A stretch of 64,000 bases of DNA. Source: Pseudomonadota bacterium (GTDB lineage: Bacteria; Pseudomonadota; Gammaproteobacteria; Steroidobacterales; Steroidobacteraceae). Positions 25,814 to 33,259 of the stretch are shown one piece after another. The stretch spans positions 124,001-188,000 of the forward strand of contig JAPLSH010000003.1 in assembly GCA_026398735.1 (NCBI GenBank). The letters run 5' to 3'. Below the pieces are notes generated by a model, which was not told where the DNA came from, made no database searches, and was given only the letters and a program-made list of their open reading frames with translations. How positions within the stretch are numbered: the stretch's first letter is position 1; every line of letters starts with the position of its first letter. Position numbers and translations under genes: made by a program.

Positions 25814-26101
25814 ATGAAAATGATCACGGCTGTAGTCCGGCCTTTCAAGCTGGATGACCTTCGAAACGCCATGGCAGAGCTTGGCGTTCAAGGCGTGACC
25901 GTTACAGAAGTGCTGGAAGACGGATTCGGACCGAGGGTCAAGCTCGAGGTGGCTGTCGCAGACAGCGTCCTCGAGCCGGTCCTCGAAGCCATCGCCAATA
26001 TCTCCCGTACGGGCAGAGTCGGCGACGGCAGCATCATCGCTGGCGAACTCGAGCAGGCCATTCGTATCCGCACCGGCGAGACCGGTAACGCGGCAACTTG
26101 A
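25814..26101 (+). CDS. glnK: PII signalling protein GlnK lacking the T-loop
   Basis: The protein has 95 residues where PII proteins have about 112. The N-terminal strand-helix MKMITAVVRPFKLDDLRNAM and GVQGVTVTEV are canonical, as are the B-loop RTGRVGDG and the C-terminal RIRTGETG. Between TEV (31-33) and VKLEVAV (42 on) only LEDGFGPR remains; the T-loop with the uridylylation Tyr51 and AmtB-plugging Arg47 is gone, about 17 residues in frame. Nucleotide binding could persist but UMPylation and classical AmtB blocking should not. Sigma54/NtrC sites precede it and amtB follows after 17 bases. ATG 25814 is the family-typical start; 25805 is possible. Confidence 0.88.
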   Translation: MKMITAVVRPFKLDDLRNAMAELGVQGVTVTEVLEDGFGPRVKLEVAVADSVLEPVLEAIANISRTGRVGDGSIIAGELEQAIRIRTGETGNAAT

Positions 26102-26118
26102 AGAACTGGGAGTCGCAC

Positions 26119-27528
26119 ATGCGCATTGATCTCGCCTCATCTCTCAAACCGCGCCTAGCAGGCGGCGCGATGGCAGCGCTGGGCACGCTGCTCCCCGTCC
26201 TGGCCGCTGCGGCCGATGCACCTGTCCCCAACAAGGGCGATACGGCATGGATGCTCACCTCGACAGTGCTGGTCATCCTGATGACCATCCCTGGCTTGGC
26301 GTTGTTCTATGGCGGCATGGTCCGCAGCAAGAACGTGCTGTCGGTACTGATGCAGGTGTTTGTCACCTTCTCGCTGATGGCGCTGTTGTGGGCCATCTAC
26401 GGTTACAGCTTCGCCTTCACCGCCGGCAACGATTTTATCGGCGGTGTTGATCGCCTGTTCATGCAAGGCTTGGCCACCGACGTGAATGCCGCCACCTTCA
26501 GTAAGGGCGTCGTCATTCCCGAGTTGGCGTTCTTTATCTTTCAGCTGACCTTCGCAGCCATTACCCCCTGCCTCATCCTCGGCGCATTTGCCGAGCGTGT
26601 GAAGTTCTCGGCGATACTGGTTTTCATGGTCCTGTGGTTCACGTTCTCTTACCTGCCTGTCGCGCACATGGTCTGGTTCTGGGCCGGTCCTGACGCCTAC
26701 ACCAGTGCTGAGGCGGGTGCTGCTGCAGGCTCGACTGCAGGCTTCCTGTTCCAAAAGGGCGCTCTGGATTTCGCCGGTGGCACCGTGGTGCACATCAACG
26801 CCGGTATCGCCGGCCTGATTGGCGCGCTGGTGATCGGCAAGCGCACCGGCTACGGCAAGGTCGCCATGCCGCCGCACAACGTGCCCTTCGTGATGATCGG
26901 TGCCGCTCTGTTGTGGGTGGGCTGGTTCGGTTTCAACGTGGGTTCGGGCCTCGAGGCCAACGGCCTGGCAGCACTGGTGTTCGCCAACACCATCCTGGCT
27001 ACCGCCGCGGCCACGCTGAGCTGGATGCTTGTTGAGTGGATCACCCGCGGCACGCCGACCATGTTGGGCGCTGCGTCGGGTGCAGTAGCCGGCCTGGTGG
27101 CCGTGACTCCGGCCTGCGGCTTCATCGGCCCGATGGGTGCCATCGTTCTGGGTCTGATCGCCGGTGTGGTCTGCCTGCTGGCAGTCAGCAAGCTCAAGAG
27201 TGCGCTGGGCTACGACGACTCACTGGACGTGTTCGGCGTGCACTGCGTCGGCGGCATCCTGGGCGCCATCATGACCGGCGTCCTGGCCGATCCGTCACTG
27301 GGCGGCACCGGCGTATACGACTACGTCGCCGACAAGGTGGCCGACTTCGACATGACTGCGCAGGTCATCGCGCAGCTGTGGGGCGTGGGCACCACGATCG
27401 TCTGGTCTGCAGTTGTATCGCTGGTCGCTTACAAGCTGGTGGATCTGACCATCGGCCTGCGCGTCAGCGAGGACACCGAGCGTGAGGGCTTGGACACCAC
27501 TTCGCATGGTGAGCGCGCTTACGACTGA
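26119..27528 (+). CDS. amtB: Ammonium transporter AmtB
   Basis: The protein has 469 residues: a signal sequence (to about LAAAADA) and eleven transmembrane helices. Landmarks are GGMVRSKNVLSVLMQVF, the pore twin histidines in VVHINAGIAGL and DVFGVHCVGGILG, and a complete cytoplasmic tail (GLRVSEDTEREGLDTTSHGE) of the kind that docks GlnK. It conducts ammonium or ammonia across the inner membrane. ATG 26119 follows GGGAG; a TTG at 26098 is less likely. Co-transcribed with the T-loop-less glnK; a strong terminator follows. Confidence 0.95.
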   Translation: MRIDLASSLKPRLAGGAMAALGTLLPVLAAAADAPVPNKGDTAWMLTSTVLVILMTIPGLALFYGGMVRSKNVLSVLMQVFVTFSLMALLWAIYGYSFAFTAGNDFIGGVDRLFMQGLATDVNAATFSKGVVIPELAFFIFQLTFAAITPCLILGAFAERVKFSAILVFMVLWFTFSYLPVAHMVWFWAGPDAYTSAEAGAAAGSTAGFLFQKGALDFAGGTVVHINAGIAGLIGALVIGKRTGYGKVAMPPHNVPFVMIGAALLWVGWFGFNVGSGLEANGLAALVFANTILATAAATLSWMLVEWITRGTPTMLGAASGAVAGLVAVTPACGFIGPMGAIVLGLIAGVVCLLAVSKLKSALGYDDSLDVFGVHCVGGILGAIMTGVLADPSLGGTGVYDYVADKVADFDMTAQVIAQLWGVGTTIVWSAVVSLVAYKLVDLTIGLRVSEDTEREGLDTTSHGERAYD

Positions 27529-27566
27529 TGCACTGTTCCGTAAGGAACGCGGGGTAACACCCTGAC

Positions 27567-27605
27567 AGCCCCGGTAACCGCAAGGTTGCCGGGGCTTTCT
27601 CTTTT
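27567..27605 (+). terminator. Intrinsic terminator after amtB
   Basis: AGCCCCGGTAACC, loop GCAA and GGTTGCCGGGGCT form a 13-bp stem with a single T-G pair, followed by TTTCTCTTTT. This closes the glnK-amtB unit before the DUF4124 gene. Confidence 0.9.
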
Positions 27606-27639
27606 GTAGTGACTGACAGCCCACGTGCCGGAGACTGAT

Positions 27640-28077
27640 ATGGCCCACCCTCGCCTGCTGCTGAGCGCCTGTGCTGTGCTGCTGGCTTTGTCTGCGCAAG
27701 CGGCAGAAGTCTGGCGCTACAAGGATGCCAACGGCATTTGGCAGTTCACCGACAGACCGGTGCCCGGCGCAGAAAAAGTCACCGCACTGCCCCGAGCTAC
27801 CGCGCGGCCCGAGCCAACCACACCGTCAGTAACCGCAACGGCGCCAGCTGCAGAAACAGCCGCTGCCAAGCGCTCAGCCCAACAGGCCAAGGTAGATGTG
27901 GCAGCAGTGCGTGCAGAGCATTGCAAAAAGGCCACCGAGAACTACGAACAAGCCATCGCCACCGCACGCATCTACAAACCCGATGCACAAGGCAACCCGC
28001 AATACCTCGACGCCGATCAGATTGATGCGTATCGCATCGCCGCGCGCACCGAGATGCAACAACTCTGCGCCAAATAG
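27640..28077 (+). CDS. DUF4124 domain exported protein
   Basis: The protein has 145 residues with a signal peptide (MAHPRLLLSACAVLLALSAQA), then the DUF4124 motif EVWRYKDANGIWQFTDRPVPGA, a Thr/Ala-rich linker and a helical C-terminus with paired Cys (EHCKKATENYEQAIA ... EMQQLC). DUF4124 proteins are small periplasmic proteins of unknown role in gammaproteobacteria. GGAG precedes ATG 27640. Confidence 0.8.
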   Translation: MAHPRLLLSACAVLLALSAQAAEVWRYKDANGIWQFTDRPVPGAEKVTALPRATARPEPTTPSVTATAPAAETAAAKRSAQQAKVDVAAVRAEHCKKATENYEQAIATARIYKPDAQGNPQYLDADQIDAYRIAARTEMQQLCAK

Positions 28078-28098
28078 CGCACACCGGAGCTCGCATAC

Positions 28099-28962
28099 AT
28101 GAAGACTGGATTTCTCGGCCTGGGCGCCATGGGTGCCCACATGGCCCGCAACCTCCATCGCGCCAAATTACTCACTGCCGTGTGGAACCGCAGCACAGAT
28201 AAGGCCACCACGCTGGCAGCAGAGCTGGGTTGCTTGGCGCCAGCCACACCGGCGCAAGTAGCTGCAGCCTGCGATGTAGTGGTGATGTGTGTGTCAGCCG
28301 ATGTCGATGTACTGGCAGTCGTGAACCAACTGCTGCCGGGCCTGCGCGCCGGGCAACTGGTCATCGACTGTTCGACGGTCAGCGGCGAGACGGCCAAGGC
28401 TGCAGCAGCTTTACTAGCACCGCTGGGCGTGGACTTTCTCGATTGCCCCGTGAGCGGTGGCACCGAAGGTGCGCGCGATGCCGCACTGGCCATCATGGTC
28501 GGCGGCAGCCAGGCTGCATTTGATCGTGCCCAACCGGTGCTTACTGCTATGGGTCGTACGATCACGCGCTTTGGTGAGACCGGCGCAGGTCAGGCCGCCA
28601 AGGCCACCAACCAGATCATGTGCGCAGGCATCATCCGTGCGGTGGGCGAGGCCATGTCGTTTGCCAAAGCACAGGGGCTGCCGTTAGCGCAGGTCGTCGA
28701 GACGCTGGGCAAAGGCGCCGGCTCCAGCTGGTACTTCGTCAATCGCGCGCCGTTCATGGTCAACGAGCGCTTTCCGCCGGGCTTTCGCGTGCGACTGCAC
28801 CAGAAGGACCTGCGCATCTGCCGCGATATGGCTGCCGCCTGCGGCGGCGCGCTACCGGTGGTGGATAACGTGTTGGCCGATTACGAGAAGCTGGTGGCCG
28901 ACGGCTATGGCGATGAGGACATCTCGGCGATCTTTCGTCTGACCGAACGGCTGTTCGACTGA
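28099..28962 (+). CDS. NAD(P)-dependent beta-hydroxyacid dehydrogenase (3-hydroxyisobutyrate dehydrogenase family)
   Basis: The protein has 287 residues. The dinucleotide-binding fingerprint GFLGLGAMGAHMARNL opens a Rossmann domain, followed by the substrate loop DCPVSGGTEGARDA and the catalytic Lys in GAGQAAKATNQ. The family includes 3-hydroxyisobutyrate dehydrogenase, tartronate semialdehyde reductase and GLYR-type succinic semialdehyde reductases; substrate cannot be fixed from sequence. It lies 21 bases after the DUF4124 gene. Confidence 0.88.
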   Translation: MKTGFLGLGAMGAHMARNLHRAKLLTAVWNRSTDKATTLAAELGCLAPATPAQVAAACDVVVMCVSADVDVLAVVNQLLPGLRAGQLVIDCSTVSGETAKAAAALLAPLGVDFLDCPVSGGTEGARDAALAIMVGGSQAAFDRAQPVLTAMGRTITRFGETGAGQAAKATNQIMCAGIIRAVGEAMSFAKAQGLPLAQVVETLGKGAGSSWYFVNRAPFMVNERFPPGFRVRLHQKDLRICRDMAAACGGALPVVDNVLADYEKLVADGYGDEDISAIFRLTERLFD

Positions 28963-28999
28963 AAGATCACCGCGGCCGGCGGTGTATCCTGTGCACACG

Positions 29000-29833
29000 A
29001 TGCAAATCGATTTCACCAAGATGCACGGGCTGGGCAACGACTTCATCGTGTTCGAGTCCGATGCCATTGCCGAACAACTCACGCCGCAACAGTGGCAACA
29101 GCTGGCCGATCGCCATCGCGGCATCGGCTTTGATCAGGCATTGATCATCGAGCGCCCGCGCAGCAGCAACACCGAAGCCTTCTATCGCATCTTCAATGCC
29201 GACGGTCATGAGGTCGAGCAATGCGGTAACGGCGCGCGCTGCATCGCCGAGCTGTTGCGACTTCATGGCCGCAGCCACGCGGGCAGCGTGCGCATGGAAT
29301 GCCCCGGTGGACTGGTCAATGCACAAGTACCCGGAGGCGGCAGCGTCGCCGTAGACATGGGCATCCCCAATTTCACGCCGGCCGCATCGCACTTCGATGC
29401 GCAACATCAGAGCGGCCCCACTTACAGCCTCGATGTGAATGAGCAGGCCGTGCACTGCGGCGTGGTGTCGATGGGCAACCCGCATGCCGTGCTGCGTGTT
29501 GATGACATTGCGCTGGTGCCAGTGGCACAGCTGGGTCCACCGATAGAGCGTCATCTGCGCTTTGCCAAGCGTGTGAACGTCGGCTTCATGCAAGTGCTGT
29601 CGCCCGAGCACATCCTGCTGCGGGTGTTCGAGCGTGGCGTGGGCGAAACCCAAGCCTGCGGCACCGGTGCCTGTGCTGCCGTAGCCGTCGGTCGCCGCGA
29701 CGGTCTGCTGGCCGACACCGTGCGCGTCAGCCTGCCGGGTGGTGATTTGACTGTGCGCTGGGCCGGGCCGGGGCAGTCGCTCTGGCTCGAAGGCCCAGCT
29801 GAAGTATCCTTTCGCGGCCAGATTGACCTGTGA
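29000..29833 (+). CDS. dapF: Diaminopimelate epimerase
   Basis: The protein has 277 residues, the usual length. It starts MQIDFTKMHGLGNDFIVFES and has both catalytic cysteines in EVEQCGNGARC and ETQACGTGACA. It interconverts LL- and meso-diaminopimelate for lysine and peptidoglycan synthesis. It heads the conserved gammaproteobacterial run dapF-DUF484-xerC. ATG 29000 is preferred over an upstream GTG (28982) by homology. Confidence 0.96.
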   Translation: MQIDFTKMHGLGNDFIVFESDAIAEQLTPQQWQQLADRHRGIGFDQALIIERPRSSNTEAFYRIFNADGHEVEQCGNGARCIAELLRLHGRSHAGSVRMECPGGLVNAQVPGGGSVAVDMGIPNFTPAASHFDAQHQSGPTYSLDVNEQAVHCGVVSMGNPHAVLRVDDIALVPVAQLGPPIERHLRFAKRVNVGFMQVLSPEHILLRVFERGVGETQACGTGACAAVAVGRRDGLLADTVRVSLPGGDLTVRWAGPGQSLWLEGPAEVSFRGQIDL

Positions 29834-29858
29834 CCGCCGACTGCCTGGAGCCGACACG

Positions 29859-30560
29859 ATGACCTCAGTCTTACCTGACGCTGATGCCACACCCGACGAC
29901 GCACAGGCGCGCCTGGTGGCCTACCTGACGCAGGATCCGGGCTTCTTCGAGCGTCACCCCGAATTGCTTGAAGCACTGGTGCTGCCGCACTCGCGCAGCG
30001 GTTCGGCAGTGTCTTTGATCGAGCGTCAGGTCGAGGTGCTGCGCGACAAAAACCAATCGCTTGAGGCACGCCTCAATTCGCTGGTGAATGTAGCCCGTAG
30101 CAATGAGGTGCTGGTGGGCAAGATCCACCGCCTCACCCGTCGGCTGCTGGCCACCACCAATCGTCAATCCGTGATCAACCAGCTGCGCCAAAGCCTCACC
30201 GAGGATTTCCAGCTGCCCGATAGCGCGCTGCTGCTGTTCGGCTTGGGAGCAGTGGATCTGGCCATCGACCGCTTTGTCGGCGTGATCGACGCCAAAGATC
30301 CGGGCCTGGCCTCCTTCGAATCGCTGCTCTCGCACGGCAAGCCGCGCTGCGGTCCGATCCGCGAAGCGCATCGCGATTTCCTGTTCGGCTCTGAGGGCAG
30401 CCACATCCAGTCCGCAGCATTGCTGCCGCTCGGCGGTGCCCAGCCCTTTGGTCTGCTGGCCATCGGCAGCCCCAGCGCCGAGCATTTCAACCCGGGCATG
30501 AGCACCGAGTTTCTGGCCAACATTGCAGACTTGGCCTCCGACGCGCTGGCGCGGGACTGA
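29859..30560 (+). CDS. DUF484 family protein
   Basis: The protein has 233 residues. The N-terminal helix LVAYLTQDPGFFERHPELLEAL and LPHSRSGSAVSLIERQVEVLRDK are diagnostic, followed by a GAF-like region (residues about 80-230). The family is always found between dapF and xerC but has no proven biochemical role. GGAG precedes ATG 29859. Confidence 0.92.
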   Translation: MTSVLPDADATPDDAQARLVAYLTQDPGFFERHPELLEALVLPHSRSGSAVSLIERQVEVLRDKNQSLEARLNSLVNVARSNEVLVGKIHRLTRRLLATTNRQSVINQLRQSLTEDFQLPDSALLLFGLGAVDLAIDRFVGVIDAKDPGLASFESLLSHGKPRCGPIREAHRDFLFGSEGSHIQSAALLPLGGAQPFGLLAIGSPSAEHFNPGMSTEFLANIADLASDALARD

Positions 30561-30584
30561 CCCCGCGGTGTGTCACACACCGCC

Positions 30585-31487
30585 ATGACACCCGCAGCGG
30601 ACGACTATCTGCAGCGCTTTGCGCGCCATCTGGCCACTGAGCGGCGCTTGTCGCCGCACACCTGCAGCGCCTATGCACAAGACCTGCAGGCCCTGCAGCT
30701 GTGGTGCGACCAGCAGCAACTGGCCGACTGGACCCAGCTCAACACCCCACTGCTGCGCAGTTTCGCGGCGCGCTCGCATGCCGGCGGGCTGGCGCCACGC
30801 AGCGTGCAACGGCGCCTGTCCGCCGTACGCAGCTTCTATAAATTTCTGCTGCGCGAGGGTGTGGTGAGCCAGCTGCCCACCGCCGATGTGCGCGCCCCCA
30901 AGGTGGGTAAACGCCTGCCCAAAGTGCTCGATACCGACCAGATGGGCCGGCTGTTGGAACTCAAGCCCGACACCACGCTCGATGCCCGCGATCTGGCGAT
31001 GATGGAATTGTTCTATTCGTCGGGCCTGCGTCTGGCCGAACTGGTGGGGCTGGATCTGGAGCAGCTGGATCTGGCCGATCGCACAGTGCGTGTGCTGGGC
31101 AAAGGGCGCAAAACGCGCATTGTGCCGGTGGGCAGTAAAGCCATCGAGGCGCTGCGCCACTGGCTGATCGAGCGAGGCGCTCTGGCACGGCCAGACACGC
31201 GCGCAGTGTTTGTGGGTCGCACCGGCAAGCGGCTGGGTGCGCGCGCCGTGCAGCTACGCATGGCTTCGGCCGCGCGGCGCCAAGGGTTGCCGATGCAGGT
31301 ACATCCGCACTTGTTCCGCCACTCTTTTGCCACCCACCTGCTGGAGTCCAGTCAGGATCTGCGCGGCGTGCAGGAACTGCTAGGCCATGCCGATATCGGC
31401 ACCACGCAGGTCTACACGCATTTGGATTTTCAGCATCTCGCCCGGGTCTATGACCAGGCGCACCCCCGCGCGCGACGCAAACCCTGA
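30585..31487 (+). CDS. xerC: Site-specific tyrosine recombinase XerC
   Basis: The protein has 300 residues. The N-terminal SAM-like domain has LATERRLSPHTCSAYAQDL and the C-terminal catalytic domain contains the Arg (SGLRLAEL), Lys (GKGRKTRI), HLFRHSFATHLL, LGHADIGTTQVYTH and the Tyr nucleophile. With XerD it resolves chromosome dimers at dif. ATG 30585 is chosen over GTG 30570; both lack a strong ribosome site. Third gene of the dapF run. Confidence 0.95.
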   Translation: MTPAADDYLQRFARHLATERRLSPHTCSAYAQDLQALQLWCDQQQLADWTQLNTPLLRSFAARSHAGGLAPRSVQRRLSAVRSFYKFLLREGVVSQLPTADVRAPKVGKRLPKVLDTDQMGRLLELKPDTTLDARDLAMMELFYSSGLRLAELVGLDLEQLDLADRTVRVLGKGRKTRIVPVGSKAIEALRHWLIERGALARPDTRAVFVGRTGKRLGARAVQLRMASAARRQGLPMQVHPHLFRHSFATHLLESSQDLRGVQELLGHADIGTTQVYTHLDFQHLARVYDQAHPRARRKP

Positions 31488-31520
31488 ACGACAGGGAGGG
31501 GATCGAGAGACTACAGCGCG

Positions 31521-31538
31521 GGCCGCCCGTAGGCGGCC
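31521..31538. terminator. Hairpin between convergent xerC and bTHX genes
   Basis: GGCCGCC and GGCGGCC form a perfect 7-bp stem; on the minus strand the loop is the very stable UACG tetraloop. It lies in the 57-base gap between convergent xerC and the bTHX gene. No T-run, so a 3'-end role is inferred from position only. Confidence 0.45.
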
Positions 31539-31544
31539 AGCAAC

Positions 31545-31658
31545 TTACTTCTTCTTCGGAGTCGCGACGGCCTTCTTGCCGTCGTCCTTCGGACGCGACT
31601 TGCCGAACGAGCCAGCGTAGATCTTGCCGCGACGGGTCCTGCGGTCACCCTTACCCAT
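31545..31658 (-). CDS. thx: Small ribosomal subunit protein bTHX
   Basis: A 37-residue, very basic protein, MGKGDRRTRRGKIYAGSFGK then SRPKDDGKKAVATPKKK. The first 20 residues match the 30S subunit protein THX first seen in Thermus (MGKGDxxTRRGKI). It binds at the top of the 30S head in a cavity of rRNA. GGAG lies 9 bases upstream of the ATG at 31658. It is transcribed convergently to xerC. The Lys-rich tail extends past the Thermus core. Confidence 0.9.
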   Translation of the reverse strand: MGKGDRRTRRGKIYAGSFGKSRPKDDGKKAVATPKKK

Positions 31659-31708
31659 GTGCCTGCTCCGTAAACCTTGAAAACCGGGGGCGGGAGTCTA
31701 TCAAAGAA

Positions 31709-31731
31709 AAGCCGGGCACAGGGCCCGGCTT
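31709..31731 (-). terminator. Hairpin with U-rich tail upstream of bTHX
   Basis: AAGCCGGGC and GCCCGGCTT pair in a perfect 9-bp stem with a 5-base loop. Read on the minus strand it is followed by TTTCTTTG, like an intrinsic terminator, yet it lies 50 bases before the bTHX start and no minus-strand gene is known above it. It may be a leader attenuator of bTHX or the end of an unrecognised short RNA from 31732-31890. Confidence 0.5.
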
Positions 31732-31889
31732 AGAATCAATACACCCCCCGACTTTCCGGCGGCCAAAGCCGCAGGAATGGGCGTCAGGATGCACCCGTCC
31801 GGCGAGGATTACCAGAGGCAGGTCGAAGCGGCCGGTTTTCACTACTATTAGGGCTTGCCGCTTTCGGCGCCGACCAGGTTCTGCCCACC

Positions 31890-32660
31890 GTGACCAGCCC
31901 CGCTTCCGCATCCCCCCCGCCGCAAGAAACCGACTTCGGCTTCGAGAAAGTCGCTTGGGAAGACAAAGCCCGCCGTGTGCGCGGCGTGTTCGACTCGGTG
32001 GCCGGCAACTACGACATCATGAACGACCTGATGTCCGGCGGTGCCCACCGCCTGTGGAAGCGCTTCACGCTGTCGTGCACCCGGCTGCGACCGGGCCAAA
32101 CGGCGCTGGATGTGGCCGGTGGCACCGGCGATCTGGCCGCCGGCATGGCGGCACAGGTGGGGACCGACGGCTTGGTGGTGCTGACCGATATCAATGCGGC
32201 GATGTTGGGTCACGGCCGTGACCGACTGCTCAACGATGGCTTGGCGCACAACACGCGCGCCGCGCAGGCCAATGCCGAATGCCTGCCATTTGCCGATGCC
32301 AGCTTCGATTGCGTCACCATCGGCTTCGGTCTGCGCAATGTAACCGACAAGCCTGCCGCACTGCGCTCGATGCTGCGTGTACTCAAGCCCGGCGGTCAGC
32401 TGATCGTGCTCGAGTTCTCGCAAGTCGCGGTGCCAGCGCTGCGGCCCATTTACGATGCATATTCGTTTCGCATTTTGCCGCTGCTGGGCAAGCTGGTGGC
32501 AGGGGATGCCGAGAGCTATCGCTATCTGGCCGAATCGATCCGCAAGCATCCCGATCAAGAAACGCTGCTGGGCATGATGCGCGATGCAGGCTTTAGCGAC
32601 TGCCGCTATCACAACCTCACCGGCGGCGTCGTCGCTGTACACCGCGGCTGGCGCAGCTGA
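31890..32660 (+). CDS. ubiE: Ubiquinone/menaquinone C-methyltransferase UbiE
   Basis: The protein has 256 residues from GTG 31890. UbiE signatures are [39 protein letters not shown], the SAM loop [10 protein letters not shown], and [20 protein letters not shown]. It methylates the benzoquinol ring in ubiquinone synthesis. First gene of ubiE-ubiJ-ubiB; the stop overlaps the ubiJ ATG by one base (TGATG). The 231-base gap upstream holds the bTHX leader hairpin and presumably both promoters. Confidence 0.95.
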   Translation: MTSPASASPPPQETDFGFEKVAWEDKARRVRGVFDSVAGNYDIMNDLMSGGAHRLWKRFTLSCTRLRPGQTALDVAGGTGDLAAGMAAQVGTDGLVVLTDINAAMLGHGRDRLLNDGLAHNTRAAQANAECLPFADASFDCVTIGFGLRNVTDKPAALRSMLRVLKPGGQLIVLEFSQVAVPALRPIYDAYSFRILPLLGKLVAGDAESYRYLAESIRKHPDQETLLGMMRDAGFSDCRYHNLTGGVVAVHRGWRS

Positions 32661-33259
32661 TGTTCACCGCACGTCTACAAGCACTGCTCAACCGTCAGGT
32701 AGAAGCCTCGCCACGTGCTGCCACGCTGGTTGGCGAACTGGCCGGCAAGCGCGTCACTATCGTGGCTCGCTATACGCCGTGGCGCTTACAGCTGGGCTCT
32801 GATGGTCGATCCCTGTTGCTGACCCGCGAGGCAGCAGGCGCTGCCGATGCAGTCATCGCCGGTACGCCGCTGTCGCTGGCAGCCTTGGCCGGCAGTGATC
32901 CGGAAGCGGTCATACGTCGCGGTGATGTGCGTATCGATGGCGATGTAGAGGTGGCCGCACGATTTCGTGAACTGGGCAGCCTGTTGTATCCGGATGTTGA
33001 AGAAGAGTTGTCGCGCTTGATCGGCGATGTGCCGGCCCATCACTTTGGTGTGGTGGCACGTCAGGGTTTTGCCTGGCTGCGGCAAACGCTGCAGACCAGC
33101 ACGCACAACGTGGCCGAATATCTGGCGCACGAGAGCCGCGACCTGGTGCCGCGCGCCGAAGCCGAAGCATTCATGCGCGGCGTCGATACGCTGCGCGAAT
33201 CAGCCGATCGTCTGCAAGCGCGTGTGGATGCGCTGGACGACGGACACAAAGCATCATGA
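32660..33259 (+). CDS. ubiJ: Ubiquinone biosynthesis accessory factor UbiJ (SCP2 domain)
   Basis: The protein has 199 residues. The SCP2-like lipid-binding domain spans about 15-110 (GKRVTIVARYTPWRLQL, DAVIAGTPLSLAALAGSDPE, GDVRIDGDVEVAARFREL), followed by a helical tail that in E. coli contacts UbiK. It scaffolds the soluble ubiquinone-synthesis complex. Overlaps both ubiE (TGATG) and ubiB (ATGA). Confidence 0.92.
   Translation: MFTARLQALLNRQVEASPRAATLVGELAGKRVTIVARYTPWRLQLGSDGRSLLLTREAAGAADAVIAGTPLSLAALAGSDPEAVIRRGDVRIDGDVEVAARFRELGSLLYPDVEEELSRLIGDVPAHHFGVVARQGFAWLRQTLQTSTHNVAEYLAHESRDLVPRAEAEAFMRGVDTLRESADRLQARVDALDDGHKAS

Noticed and set aside
31387-31620. Plus-strand frame overlapping the xerC end and bTHX
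   Set aside because: Antisense to a recognisable ribosomal protein and out of frame with xerC.
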